DNA from: JAOAFT01 sp035390885
GTDB taxonomy: Bacteria; Bacteroidota; Ignavibacteria; UBA10030
Reading direction: 5' to 3'
DNA length: 64,000 nt
Assembly (NCBI GenBank): GCA_035390885.1
Contig: DAOOUW010000003.1
Span: forward strand, 1-64,000
The position numbers and the translations under genes are program-made. Shown here one piece after another: positions 9,146-17,403 of this stretch (positions are counted from its first letter, which is position 1; each line of letters starts with the position of its first letter). The notes under the pieces are model-generated. The model saw nothing but the letters and a program-made list of their open reading frames with translations. It had not been told where the DNA came from and searched no databases.

Positions 9146-11404
9146 TTACTCATTTGTGATGTTACCATTTTGTGCGCTCCATACAATACAACGTTTCAAA
9201 TGGTTGTTGGTTTCTGTTTTTATTCCTTCGGTTGGCGCAAGGAGCAACGCTTGTGAAAAATACTCCGCCGCTTCTTCGTATCGCAAATCAGTTTCTAACG
9301 TCCTGCCAAGATAATACAGGCGAAAGAATTGCAACACAGGCGATTGAAGATCGCTCGCTTTTTTGAATTCCTCTGATGCGTTGCGAAGCTCGCTATTCGC
9401 AAAATATAATTTCCCTCGTTCATAACGAGCCAATGCGCTGGGGAAGTACGTCAACCGCTGAAGTTTTTCTGAAATATCCAGATTGTATGTTAAAAGCTTG
9501 ATCCATTCACTCCGCTCGTATCGAAGAGAAAGCGCTTCCAATCGGAACGCACATGCTTCATCGTATGATTTCGAGAGATGGATTGATGCAAGAAATGCGT
9601 ATTCACGACGCGCTGCATCGAGCGAATCGAGTGCAAAGTACGCATCTCCTAACCAGAGCCGAATTGTAAGAAGCGCAATCGCCCATTTTGGATCATCAAG
9701 CATCGAAGAGCCGAACTTTACCGCTTCATCGAACTTGCGCAATGCACAGAGCGAACGTACTTTTAGAAGTACCGATTCTGCTGTTGGGTAATACCCCATT
9801 GATTTATCAGCCGTTGCAAGAGCACGTTCGTAATCCTGTTGTTCAAAGTATATCTGACCTTTTCTGTTTAAAGATGCAATAAATCGTACACACTCTTTCG
9901 TATAAGGCGATTGTCGTCGACTAAAGTATAGCGCTTTAAGAGAATCACCTCGAGAAATTTTCAACTGCGGAAGTTGCTTTCGCCATTGCTTTGTTAATTC
10001 GGTTAATGACAGATGATAGCTTCGTTCAAAATCGTTCGTACGAAATACAGATTTCATCTTATCAATACCAAACGTATCGACAAGGTATTTACAGAATGAA
10101 CCCGAAAGCAAATATCCTGTGGATGGCGCCTGACTTAAAAATCCAGTAGTCGAAAAAAGTTTCGCGATATCAATATCCTGCACAGCAAGGAGCAATGCAG
10201 CTGCTCTATCGGTTGGCTCATCGAACCACTCATCATCTCCGAGTGCAACCGCAAGCCCTTCCGAGAGACCAAAACTTCTTCCAAGGCGAATTGGCGACCA
10301 TCCAAATTCACCAGCAAACACATGAACCATTTCGTGCTTCAAGGCGTCTTCTATAACTCCGGCGTTTATGTGTATTTGATAGAGCCACGGTTTTGTAAAA
10401 TTTGTTGAGCCTGCGCCAACCAAATGCGCCTTTTGATCTGAGTTTGCATAGAGAAATAACGTTATTCTTTTTTGCGGAATAACTTTAAGTTTATCCGCCA
10501 ATTCGTTATAGTAAAATTCCTGAAGCTTTCCAATCTGTTCGACAGTAGGTCGGCGAATTTTGCCTAACGGATAAACAATATCACAATGCTCTGTAGAATA
10601 GAATCCTCCAAGTTTTGTTCGAAGATATTTTTCCGATGTAAAAAATCCAATTCGATTCCCAGACACGATCATCATAAGCACGAATGGACCGAGCAGAGAC
10701 ATTGCAATAATTTCTGGAAGAGTTCGTCGTTGGTGAGCCTGTGAATTATCACGATTCTTCAAAAGGGTTTTTGTATTCCAGAGCCACAACGAAAATGCGA
10801 AAAGAAAAATTCCAGCTCCAAACGTAACGAGCCGATACGGAAGTAAACGTGAAACAACCGGAAGGGATTCGTCGTACGTGAATCCCGGGAAAAATCCAAT
10901 AATTGGAGAAAATAAATATAACTGGGGCGATAGAAGAAGTCTCAAGAATGGGAGCAACAATATAAGGAGATAGAAAACAATGTAAAGAGTCTTCTGAAAC
11001 TTCGGAACAAGCGCCCAAATAAAAAAGGAGAGCGCACTGCAAAGTACAATGGTTGGAATAAGAATAATGAGATAGAAATAGATGCCACTAAGTATGGAAC
11101 AATTCCTTACAATGAATGTATTGCCAAGTCCGAGAAGTAATGGAACAAACGCAAGGAGAAGTGAACCGCCGAAATTTTTTAAATACACCACCCGTAATTG
11201 AGAAGGCGTTTGAAAATTTCCGCCAAGAGAGTGAATATAAAGAAGAAGGAGAAATCCGCTGATGAATCCAACAAGCGGTGCAATTGCAGCGGAGAACTCA
11301 AGTCCAACAACATTGAACAATGGAAATTGCAGAACAGCGACAGAAAAAATAACCAGCACAATTAAGGCAATGTAGTATGATTTGAGTACGCGAGGAGAAG
11401 CCAT
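9146..11404 (-). CDS. Polytopic membrane protein with HExxH metallopeptidase domain and TPRs
   Basis: A 752-residue protein in three parts. Residues 1-255 hold about seven hydrophobic segments. Residues 260-450 look like a gluzincin (peptidase MA-like) domain: ALKHEMVHVFAGEFG gives HEMVH at 357-361, and SEGLAVALG supplies a likely third zinc ligand Glu at 382. Residues about 510-752 are TPR-like helices. It would be an inner-membrane protein with the protease and TPR portion on one side. It sits 14 bases after murA and 10 bases before the aldo-keto reductase, so it is part of that operon. The substrate is unknown; envelope maintenance is inference from context. Confidence 0.75.
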   Translation of the reverse strand: MASPRVLKSYYIALIVLVIFSVAVLQFPLFNVVGLEFSAAIAPLVGFISGFLLLLYIHSLGGNFQTPSQLRVVYLKNFGGSLLLAFVPLLLGLGNTFIVRNCSILSGIYFYLIILIPTIVLCSALSFFIWALVPKFQKTLYIVFYLLILLLPFLRLLLSPQLYLFSPIIGFFPGFTYDESLPVVSRLLPYRLVTFGAGIFLFAFSLWLWNTKTLLKNRDNSQAHQRRTLPEIIAMSLLGPFVLMMIVSGNRIGFFTSEKYLRTKLGGFYSTEHCDIVYPLGKIRRPTVEQIGKLQEFYYNELADKLKVIPQKRITLFLYANSDQKAHLVGAGSTNFTKPWLYQIHINAGVIEDALKHEMVHVFAGEFGWSPIRLGRSFGLSEGLAVALGDDEWFDEPTDRAAALLLAVQDIDIAKLFSTTGFLSQAPSTGYLLSGSFCKYLVDTFGIDKMKSVFRTNDFERSYHLSLTELTKQWRKQLPQLKISRGDSLKALYFSRRQSPYTKECVRFIASLNRKGQIYFEQQDYERALATADKSMGYYPTAESVLLKVRSLCALRKFDEAVKFGSSMLDDPKWAIALLTIRLWLGDAYFALDSLDAARREYAFLASIHLSKSYDEACAFRLEALSLRYERSEWIKLLTYNLDISEKLQRLTYFPSALARYERGKLYFANSELRNASEEFKKASDLQSPVLQFFRLYYLGRTLETDLRYEEAAEYFSQALLLAPTEGIKTETNNHLKRCIVWSAQNGNITNE

Positions 11405-11418
11405 AGAATTGCGCTTTC

Positions 11419-12690
11419 TTAAAATTCTTCACCAGCTTCTCGACGAATATCTGCGCCTAATTGTTGAAGTTTCATTTCTACAGCTTCATAGCCGCGATCG
11501 ATATGGTAGACGCGAAGCACTTCCGTCGTTCCTTCGGCAACAAAACCTGCAAGAATTAGCGATGCGCTTGCGCGGAGATCGGTGGACATAACTTTTGCGC
11601 CGGTAAGTTTTGGAACGCCGACAACCGTGGCGACGTTTTCTTTCATAGTAATGTCTGCGCCGAGTCGTATGAGTTCTGGCACGTGCATAAATCGGTCAAA
11701 GTAAATTGTATCTGTTACAACGCTTGTGCCGGTGGAAAGAGCCATTAGAGCAATCCACTGCGCTTGCATGTCTGTCGGAAATCCCGGATAGATTGCAGTC
11801 GTAACATTGACAGGACGAATTTCTTCCGGAGGAACAATTTCAACCCAATCATTTCCAACAGTAATCCCTGCGCCGACATCTTCGAGCTTTACCAGCAATG
11901 CGCCAATGTGTTTAGGATTGCAGCGCTCGATTCGAACTTTTCCTCCTTTTTTTCCAGCTAAAGCTCCAGCAATCAAAAAAGTGCCGGCTTCAATGCGATC
12001 CGGAATTGTAGTAATATCGGCAGGATGAAGTTCATCAACGCCTTCGATTTCTAAACGACCGGTGCCAATTCCATTGATTTTCGCGCCCATTGAGTTAAGA
12101 AACTCCGCTAGCTGTACAATCTCTGGCTCTTGGGCGGCATTCTCAATCAATGTTGTGCCTTTTGCAAGCGCTGCTGCCATAAGTACATTTCCCGTTGCCC
12201 CAACGCTTGAAATATCAAAGAGAATACGCGCACCGTGAAGCCGTTGCGCTGATGCAAAAATGTATCCTGATTCGAGTTCAACAGTTGCGCCTAATTTTCG
12301 TATCCCTTCGATATGAAGATTGACTGGACGAGGTCCCCACGCACATCCGCCGGGTAACGAAACTTTTGCTTTGCCAAATCTCCCAACTAATGGACCAAGC
12401 ACATAGATGGAGGCGCGCATTTTTTTAACGAGCTCATAAGGCGCTTCGAAATTATCGATGTGTTTTGTATCGATTGTCAGCGTATGGTCAACGAACGAAA
12501 CATTCACGCCCATACTTTCCAGCAATTGACCCATCGTTGTAATATCACGGAGATGAGGCGTGTTGTGGAGATTGAATTGTCCAGAAGCAAGAAGCGTAGC
12601 TGGCATCAAAGCAAGAGAAGCATTTTTTGCGCCGCTAATTTCTACTTTCCCTTCCAGCGGCTTACAGCCTTGAATTACAAACTTATCCAC
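11419..12690 (-). CDS. murA: UDP-N-acetylglucosamine 1-carboxyvinyltransferase
   Basis: First committed step of peptidoglycan synthesis: transfers enolpyruvyl from PEP to UDP-GlcNAc. The 423-residue protein begins MDKFVIQGCKPLEGKVEISG with the conserved AKNASLALMPATLLA. The active-site loop SLPGGCAWGPRPVNLHIEG keeps the Cys targeted by fosfomycin. The C-terminal YPGFPTDMQAQWIALMALS and RGYEAVEMKLQQLGADI are conserved. It is the first gene of a minus-strand run with the membrane metallopeptidase, aldo-keto reductase and DUF6599-like genes. Family length and motifs are all normal. Confidence 0.96.
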   Translation of the reverse strand: MDKFVIQGCKPLEGKVEISGAKNASLALMPATLLASGQFNLHNTPHLRDITTMGQLLESMGVNVSFVDHTLTIDTKHIDNFEAPYELVKKMRASIYVLGPLVGRFGKAKVSLPGGCAWGPRPVNLHIEGIRKLGATVELESGYIFASAQRLHGARILFDISSVGATGNVLMAAALAKGTTLIENAAQEPEIVQLAEFLNSMGAKINGIGTGRLEIEGVDELHPADITTIPDRIEAGTFLIAGALAGKKGGKVRIERCNPKHIGALLVKLEDVGAGITVGNDWVEIVPPEEIRPVNVTTAIYPGFPTDMQAQWIALMALSTGTSVVTDTIYFDRFMHVPELIRLGADITMKENVATVVGVPKLTGAKVMSTDLRASASLILAGFVAEGTTEVLRVYHIDRGYEAVEMKLQQLGADIRREAGEEF

Positions 12691-12769
12691 GGAATATTCC
12701 TTTCAACTTGTGTTTGCCAAAAATATAGCTGAAGAATGAATGAAAAACAAAGATGTGTAATATTCTACT

Positions 12770-12872
12770 CACGGGTAAACCCGTGGGTTGCAAGCTGGTT
12801 GTAATCGGCGGCTTCGATACGTGCTATCGCTCACCTCGCCTCAGTTGATGAGTACCAAAGAGTGTATCGAAC
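12770..12872. repeat. REPIN-like palindromic repeat (copy B) with accessory hairpin
   Basis: A REP-like arm GGCGGCTTCGATACG to CTCACCTCGCCTCAG (12807-12844) is followed by a diverged second arm ending GTGTATCGAAC. On its left is a perfect hairpin CACGGGT-AA-ACCCGTG at 12770-12785, also seen in degenerate form beside copy D. It lies in the 210-base gap between murA and the sugar kinase fusion. Confidence 0.65.
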
Positions 12873-12900
12873 TTACTACATTTAAGGATATATCTTCCTT

Positions 12901-15900
12901 TTACTTCCACTCACACAATGAATCTACATACTCCGCTGAACCATCTCTCAACCAACCATCAAGTTGAGCTGGCTCTTTCAGTTGTTGCCCACGGAAGCGA
13001 GGCACAACAACATACGAGCATTTCAATTCCGGCAATGCTGTCATATCGCCCCAGAGTTTTTCATACTGAAGCGTTGGATACACATCTTCCTGACCTTTTC
13101 CCCAACGCTTCTTCACATTTTTCAAAGTGATGTACGTTGGCATCCTCGACGCAATTGTACGAACTGCCTCGGTTACTTTTTGCTCATCCTTCAATGAATC
13201 TCTGGTAAGTCCAAAGACACTGAATATTTGATCAATATCAATCCAGTATGTCGCTGAATTGTAGTATGACAAATTAAATTCATCTTCTTCATGCGGCAAT
13301 GCAATGCCTTCAACCAAACGAATTCTGCCGTCAATTTTTGCTAATCCACCGCCGCGATCGTCTATTCTCCGTTGAATGACTTCTGCAGTCATTGCGGCTT
13401 TTGATTCAATCTGCCATCCAAGGAGAGCAGGATCAAGGTTTGCTCCCAATGTATCAATGTTGTGAATAAGAAGATATCGTACTGATGGATAATCCGACAA
13501 CAACTTTGCCAGAACGCCATTACGGAAAAGATTTGGTATTTCATACCAATGTCCAACAGGATGCAGACATTGGAATGGTAGATTATCTGTATAATCACTC
13601 GCCTCACCGGTTTTCTGAGCCCACTCCATCAGTGAAGCATGGAGACTCTCTAAAACTTTTTGAGCTTGTTCATCCAACAATTGCTGTGGCATTTCCTGCC
13701 ATGCAAATGTGAGGTCTCGAATTGTCGGCACCAGACGCAAACCAACATTTCTTCCGGGTGAAAGAAATACCTCGCCTTCGTACCTATAATTTCCCTCTGC
13801 TTGTAAAACATCTTGAATTGCTGTATGAGTTAGGTAACTTGTAGAAATGATATGCGGTATTTTGACTCCGAATGTTCTGTTCGTTCTTCGACTTTTTGCT
13901 AAGTGAGTCTCGAGGAATGTTCTATAAACTCCGCTAAACTTTGCAAAAGGATTCAAAGCCTTCACCGTTCCCGCGCCTTTTGTCCATCTGGTTCCTGCTC
14001 CTGCTGCAAGCGTAAGCGCCGCAACAGCTCCAGAGGCAATTGCATCAGAGCCAATCGATTCATACTGTGGGAACGACTTCTCTGTAAAATCAAAAACCTC
14101 ATCTTTCTTTACATCCGTAATGAACGTATTGACTGGAAGGCGATTTTGCGAAAGCCCAATTCTGCCATTTCTTAAATCAGTCTTAATTTGTTCATGTTGA
14201 ATTCGGTCGAATCCTAATTGCTGTAACAATTCATCCAAACTACGATCTTGAGCGCTCTGCACACTACTTACAGGAAGAATGCGATCGATAATTTGTTGAA
14301 ACATTCCTTCGTAGGATGGATTTGTTTTGCAAATGAATGTAAAATGCTCAAGCTCGTTTCGTTGTTCCTGCGTAATCGTATGTGGATCCTGGCGAATGAT
14401 CGAGGGAATCATAAGCGCATAGTACTGCTTCGGCATCAGCGCATCTGCATTTGTTAGAATTTCACTCCATGTTCCTTTTTCATTAATCGAAAAATCGTAA
14501 ACGACTGGTTCTATGGCAAATGGAATTCCTTTTTCGAATCGCTTCTTCTGTTCCTTCATAATTTCTTCGAGCCGAATTTGAGCCTCAGATTTTTGTGAAG
14601 GATCGAAAAGGAATCCCATTCCACCGCCCGACATTCCACCCAACATCCAGAATCCCCAGAACTTATTTCCAAACTCTGCTTTCACTCTTTCAATAATCGC
14701 TTCGGTATATATGTTCGATGCCCATGGAATAATCGTTTGGATTGGACCAAAAAAGTTTTCATGCGTCAGTTTTCCAAGCTGAGAGATATTTCCTTTCTTC
14801 AATTCCCCAAGGATTTCATCGAAGAGCTCGAGCGCTTTCAACCGTCCTTTCCATTCCCGCTCAAGTCGAAGCAAATATCGTTCAGTTACCATTTCGAGAA
14901 TTGGACCGACATCCTGTGCCATTCCTCCATGGACGAGGATTAAACTGTTCTGAAGTTTCATCCGCGTTTTTTCGGAAACCTCATTGTAATCTAAAATGGT
15001 ATGACGTGGAAGTAAACAGCCCCGACTTACTCCAAATTCAATATCGCCTTCCTGACTTTTTACTCCTTCGATGAGTTTAATTCCAGGCCAGACACCACCC
15101 GAATCCTGCCATCCACCGCCAGAGCCGCCGAGCCATTCGCCAAGAATTGCTCTTGCTGCAACGGTACGCCGTTCGATTTCCGATAACGAGCCTGTCAGCG
15201 AGCCAATTTGTCCTGTTGCACGCATACAAACTGTAATAATAGAAGCAAGTAATGTTGTTGACACAGCTAACCGAGAACCTTTTGGGATTCCATTGACCTG
15301 ACTTACTATTTCAATTCCGAGTCCTGGTCCGACTAATTGCTCCAACAAATCGGCAATTGGCTGATTCGTGCCTTCCATACTGGATGGAACAATTCCGGAA
15401 GCAATGACAGCAGCTTTTAATAAACCAAGATAATCCGCAGCAAAATCGAACAATTGACGGAACGTCGTTATTTCCGAAACTGCGCCAAGATCAGTACTCA
15501 CTAAACGGATTATCGGTTCTTCAATTACCCGAAAGAATACTTCTACGGGAGGTTGAGGAGTATGAGTGCGCTCTCCTCCTCGTACAGAAAGATCAATTGA
15601 AATGTTGAGGACGCGGGCTCCTTCGGGAAAATCCATTCCAAGGAAGAAAATATCGCTCCATCCGCTATGGGATAAATCCATCCGCACAGGAGTTTGTTCG
15701 TGAAGAATTGGATACAGTTTATTCTTCTTCTGCGTCAAGACTTGCTTTATTCGTAAGGGATGATCGGATGGATGTCCGATACGAAACATCCACTGATTTC
15801 CTCGAACTGAACGCACACTTACCTTTACCTGATTTGCAAGAGTTTGAAACCCTAGATTCCTATATGCTTCTGCGAGTGCGCTCGAGAGTCCATCGCTTGG

Positions 15901-16221
15901 TCCATTTCTCTTTTGTGCAGAAAGAAATTTTTGAATTGCTTCTTCAAATCGACGATAGAGAATATCCTCATACGCATCGAACGGAATTGTACCACCTTTT
16001 GGAAATCCTTTCTTCATCGGCAAATAAAATCGATGAATCGCATAGAGAAAGAAAAGCGCTCGAACTTGTTCGTAGAGATTATTACTCGTCATCCGAAACT
16101 CTTCGAGACTTTTACATTCGTTTAATAATTCATCAATTGTTGCAGAGCTACAAAAAGTTTCTAAGGATTGATTCCGAATTTCAGGATTATCTGATACAAT
16201 ATACTCAATCAATTTGCTCAT
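12901..16221 (-). CDS. Fusion of fucokinase-like GHMP kinase and UDP-sugar-pyrophosphorylase-like domain
   Basis: An 1106-residue cytoplasmic protein. The N-terminal half contains a fucokinase-like GHMP kinase: NGIPKGSRLAVSTTLLASI at 310-328 corresponds to the ATP loop (PKGSGLGTSS in fucokinases), GGSGGGWQDSGGVWPGIKL at 365-383 holds the catalytic Asp, and GGMSGGGMGF at 528-537 is the third GHMP motif. The C-terminal 400 residues look like a UDPGP-type nucleotidyltransferase: TLAAGAGTRWTKGAGTVKAL at 737-755 and a later LLIHNIDTLGANLDPALLG. Together it would phosphorylate a sugar at C1 and convert it to an NDP-sugar. The domain order is opposite to that of Bacteroides FKP. Its start overlaps the stop of the upstream nucleotidyltransferase by 4 bases (ATGA), so they are coupled. 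The sugar is unknown; galacturonate salvage is one idea given the pectin locus nearby. Confidence 0.75.
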   Translation of the reverse strand: MSKLIEYIVSDNPEIRNQSLETFCSSATIDELLNECKSLEEFRMTSNNLYEQVRALFFLYAIHRFYLPMKKGFPKGGTIPFDAYEDILYRRFEEAIQKFLSAQKRNGPSDGLSSALAEAYRNLGFQTLANQVKVSVRSVRGNQWMFRIGHPSDHPLRIKQVLTQKKNKLYPILHEQTPVRMDLSHSGWSDIFFLGMDFPEGARVLNISIDLSVRGGERTHTPQPPVEVFFRVIEEPIIRLVSTDLGAVSEITTFRQLFDFAADYLGLLKAAVIASGIVPSSMEGTNQPIADLLEQLVGPGLGIEIVSQVNGIPKGSRLAVSTTLLASIITVCMRATGQIGSLTGSLSEIERRTVAARAILGEWLGGSGGGWQDSGGVWPGIKLIEGVKSQEGDIEFGVSRGCLLPRHTILDYNEVSEKTRMKLQNSLILVHGGMAQDVGPILEMVTERYLLRLEREWKGRLKALELFDEILGELKKGNISQLGKLTHENFFGPIQTIIPWASNIYTEAIIERVKAEFGNKFWGFWMLGGMSGGGMGFLFDPSQKSEAQIRLEEIMKEQKKRFEKGIPFAIEPVVYDFSINEKGTWSEILTNADALMPKQYYALMIPSIIRQDPHTITQEQRNELEHFTFICKTNPSYEGMFQQIIDRILPVSSVQSAQDRSLDELLQQLGFDRIQHEQIKTDLRNGRIGLSQNRLPVNTFITDVKKDEVFDFTEKSFPQYESIGSDAIASGAVAALTLAAGAGTRWTKGAGTVKALNPFAKFSGVYRTFLETHLAKSRRTNRTFGVKIPHIISTSYLTHTAIQDVLQAEGNYRYEGEVFLSPGRNVGLRLVPTIRDLTFAWQEMPQQLLDEQAQKVLESLHASLMEWAQKTGEASDYTDNLPFQCLHPVGHWYEIPNLFRNGVLAKLLSDYPSVRYLLIHNIDTLGANLDPALLGWQIESKAAMTAEVIQRRIDDRGGGLAKIDGRIRLVEGIALPHEEDEFNLSYYNSATYWIDIDQIFSVFGLTRDSLKDEQKVTEAVRTIASRMPTYITLKNVKKRWGKGQEDVYPTLQYEKLWGDMTALPELKCSYVVVPRFRGQQLKEPAQLDGWLRDGSAEYVDSLCEWK

Positions 16222-17093
16222 TGAGTATTCCTTTCACCCGAGCGTTGATCTCGAAGAAGGAGTATTTCCATAATCATCGAAATAACCTGATCCCGTTCTT
16301 TGCCACTAAGGGAAAACGCAAGTTGTGCATTGAGAAGTCCATATTTAACGCCAATATTGTAGCGATGATCGTTCATTTCGAGAGCAAGGTACTTTTCTCT
16401 CTTCGTTAATTCCTGAAGCGCTGTTGATAAAGTACCCTGTTCTTTATTCTTATCATCATTGTTGTTCATTTCGTCTTCGAGAATTTCCATCACCATTGGC
16501 GTCAGGACATGGATACCAAAGAAACATAAGTAAAAACCTGCTCGTAACCCTGGTACAATCAAAGATTGCTCGGCTTCAGTTGGCGTTGGTTTTTCAATCA
16601 CTCGATCCACAATGTAAAGATCATTCTTTCCTTGAACTCGTTTTCCACTGACAGCTCCATAGTTTGAGAGAAACACTTCGCGCGTAGCCTGAACTGCCGA
16701 TACGGTGCAAGATTCAGCTTCAGCCATTTCAACTACTCTCTGCGCGCATCCTTTTTGAGCGGAGCTTAAAAACAAATGATCGCCAATTAAATGAAGAAAT
16801 GGTTCTCCTCGTACAAAATCTTTTGCACACAAAATTGCATGTCCATATCCTTTCGGTTCTTCCTGCTCAACAAATGTCAGATATCGGGCATGTTCTCCGG
16901 CAACAGAATAGAACGCACTTTTATCATCCGGATGAACAACAATGCAAATATCTTTTACACCAGCTCGAACAACTTCATCGAGAATAATTGTGAGCACCGA
17001 TTTCTGTTGTCCATCTCTGTCAATGAGCGTTTGAAGCGGCAGGTTCCTCTGTCCCTTCCCTGCAGCTGTTATTACAGCTTTTGTAATTTTCAT
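16218..17093 (-). CDS. GalU-like sugar-phosphate nucleotidyltransferase
   Basis: A 291-residue protein beginning MKITKAVITAAGKGQRNLPL, the Rossmann-type nucleotide-binding start of GalU/RmlA-like enzymes, with DEVVRAGVKDICIVVHPDD, EQEEPKGYGHAILCAKDFV and LIGDHLFLSS as the metal-binding region. It probably makes a UDP- or dTDP-sugar from sugar-1-phosphate. The start at 17093 is chosen because AAAGGG lies about 6 bases upstream; a longer frame to 17123 has no such site. It overlaps the kinase-pyrophosphorylase fusion by ATGA. The usual GalU GTRFLPATKALPKEM motif is altered (GQRNLPLQTLIDRDGQQKS), so its substrate may differ. Confidence 0.8.
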   Translation of the reverse strand: MKITKAVITAAGKGQRNLPLQTLIDRDGQQKSVLTIILDEVVRAGVKDICIVVHPDDKSAFYSVAGEHARYLTFVEQEEPKGYGHAILCAKDFVRGEPFLHLIGDHLFLSSAQKGCAQRVVEMAEAESCTVSAVQATREVFLSNYGAVSGKRVQGKNDLYIVDRVIEKPTPTEAEQSLIVPGLRAGFYLCFFGIHVLTPMVMEILEDEMNNNDDKNKEQGTLSTALQELTKREKYLALEMNDHRYNIGVKYGLLNAQLAFSLSGKERDQVISMIMEILLLRDQRSGERNTQ

Positions 17094-17289
17094 ACTGAAC
17101 CCTTTGTGATATTGTAAATTCAAAAGAGAAAAATCAATTCCAAGCCCAAAACAAATGACTTCTACTTTTATAATTTGTAAAAGATTATCCTCTTGTGCAA
17201 AGATTATTCTTCTTCAATATATACAATAATGATAGCAGTAATGAAGATGAAGAGAAATAATAAAGTAGGAGAAAGGAAGTGTGATCAAA

Positions 17290-17397
17290 ATGGTTGCTTC
17301 AATACAAGCTATCGCTCACCTCAGCCACCGTCAGAAATTGGTCGCTGAGGTGTTGTAAGGCATATCGAAGCAACCATCTATGTCTTTAATTCATAAT
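17290..17397. repeat. REPIN-like palindromic repeat (copy C), best-preserved copy
   Basis: Two REP-like hairpins in inverted orientation: ATGGTTGCTTCAATAC to CTCAGCCACC (17290-17329), a 10-base spacer, then GGTCGCTGAGG to ATATCGAAGCAACCAT (17340-17377). The flank 17378-17397 read on the minus strand, ATTATGAATTAAAGACATAG, matches the ATTATGCATTAGAAA-type flank of copies D, F and G. It lies just after the PL9 stop, in a gap of 310 bases that otherwise must hold the promoter of the nucleotidyltransferase operon. Confidence 0.75.
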
Positions 17398-17403
17398 TCG
17401 AGT

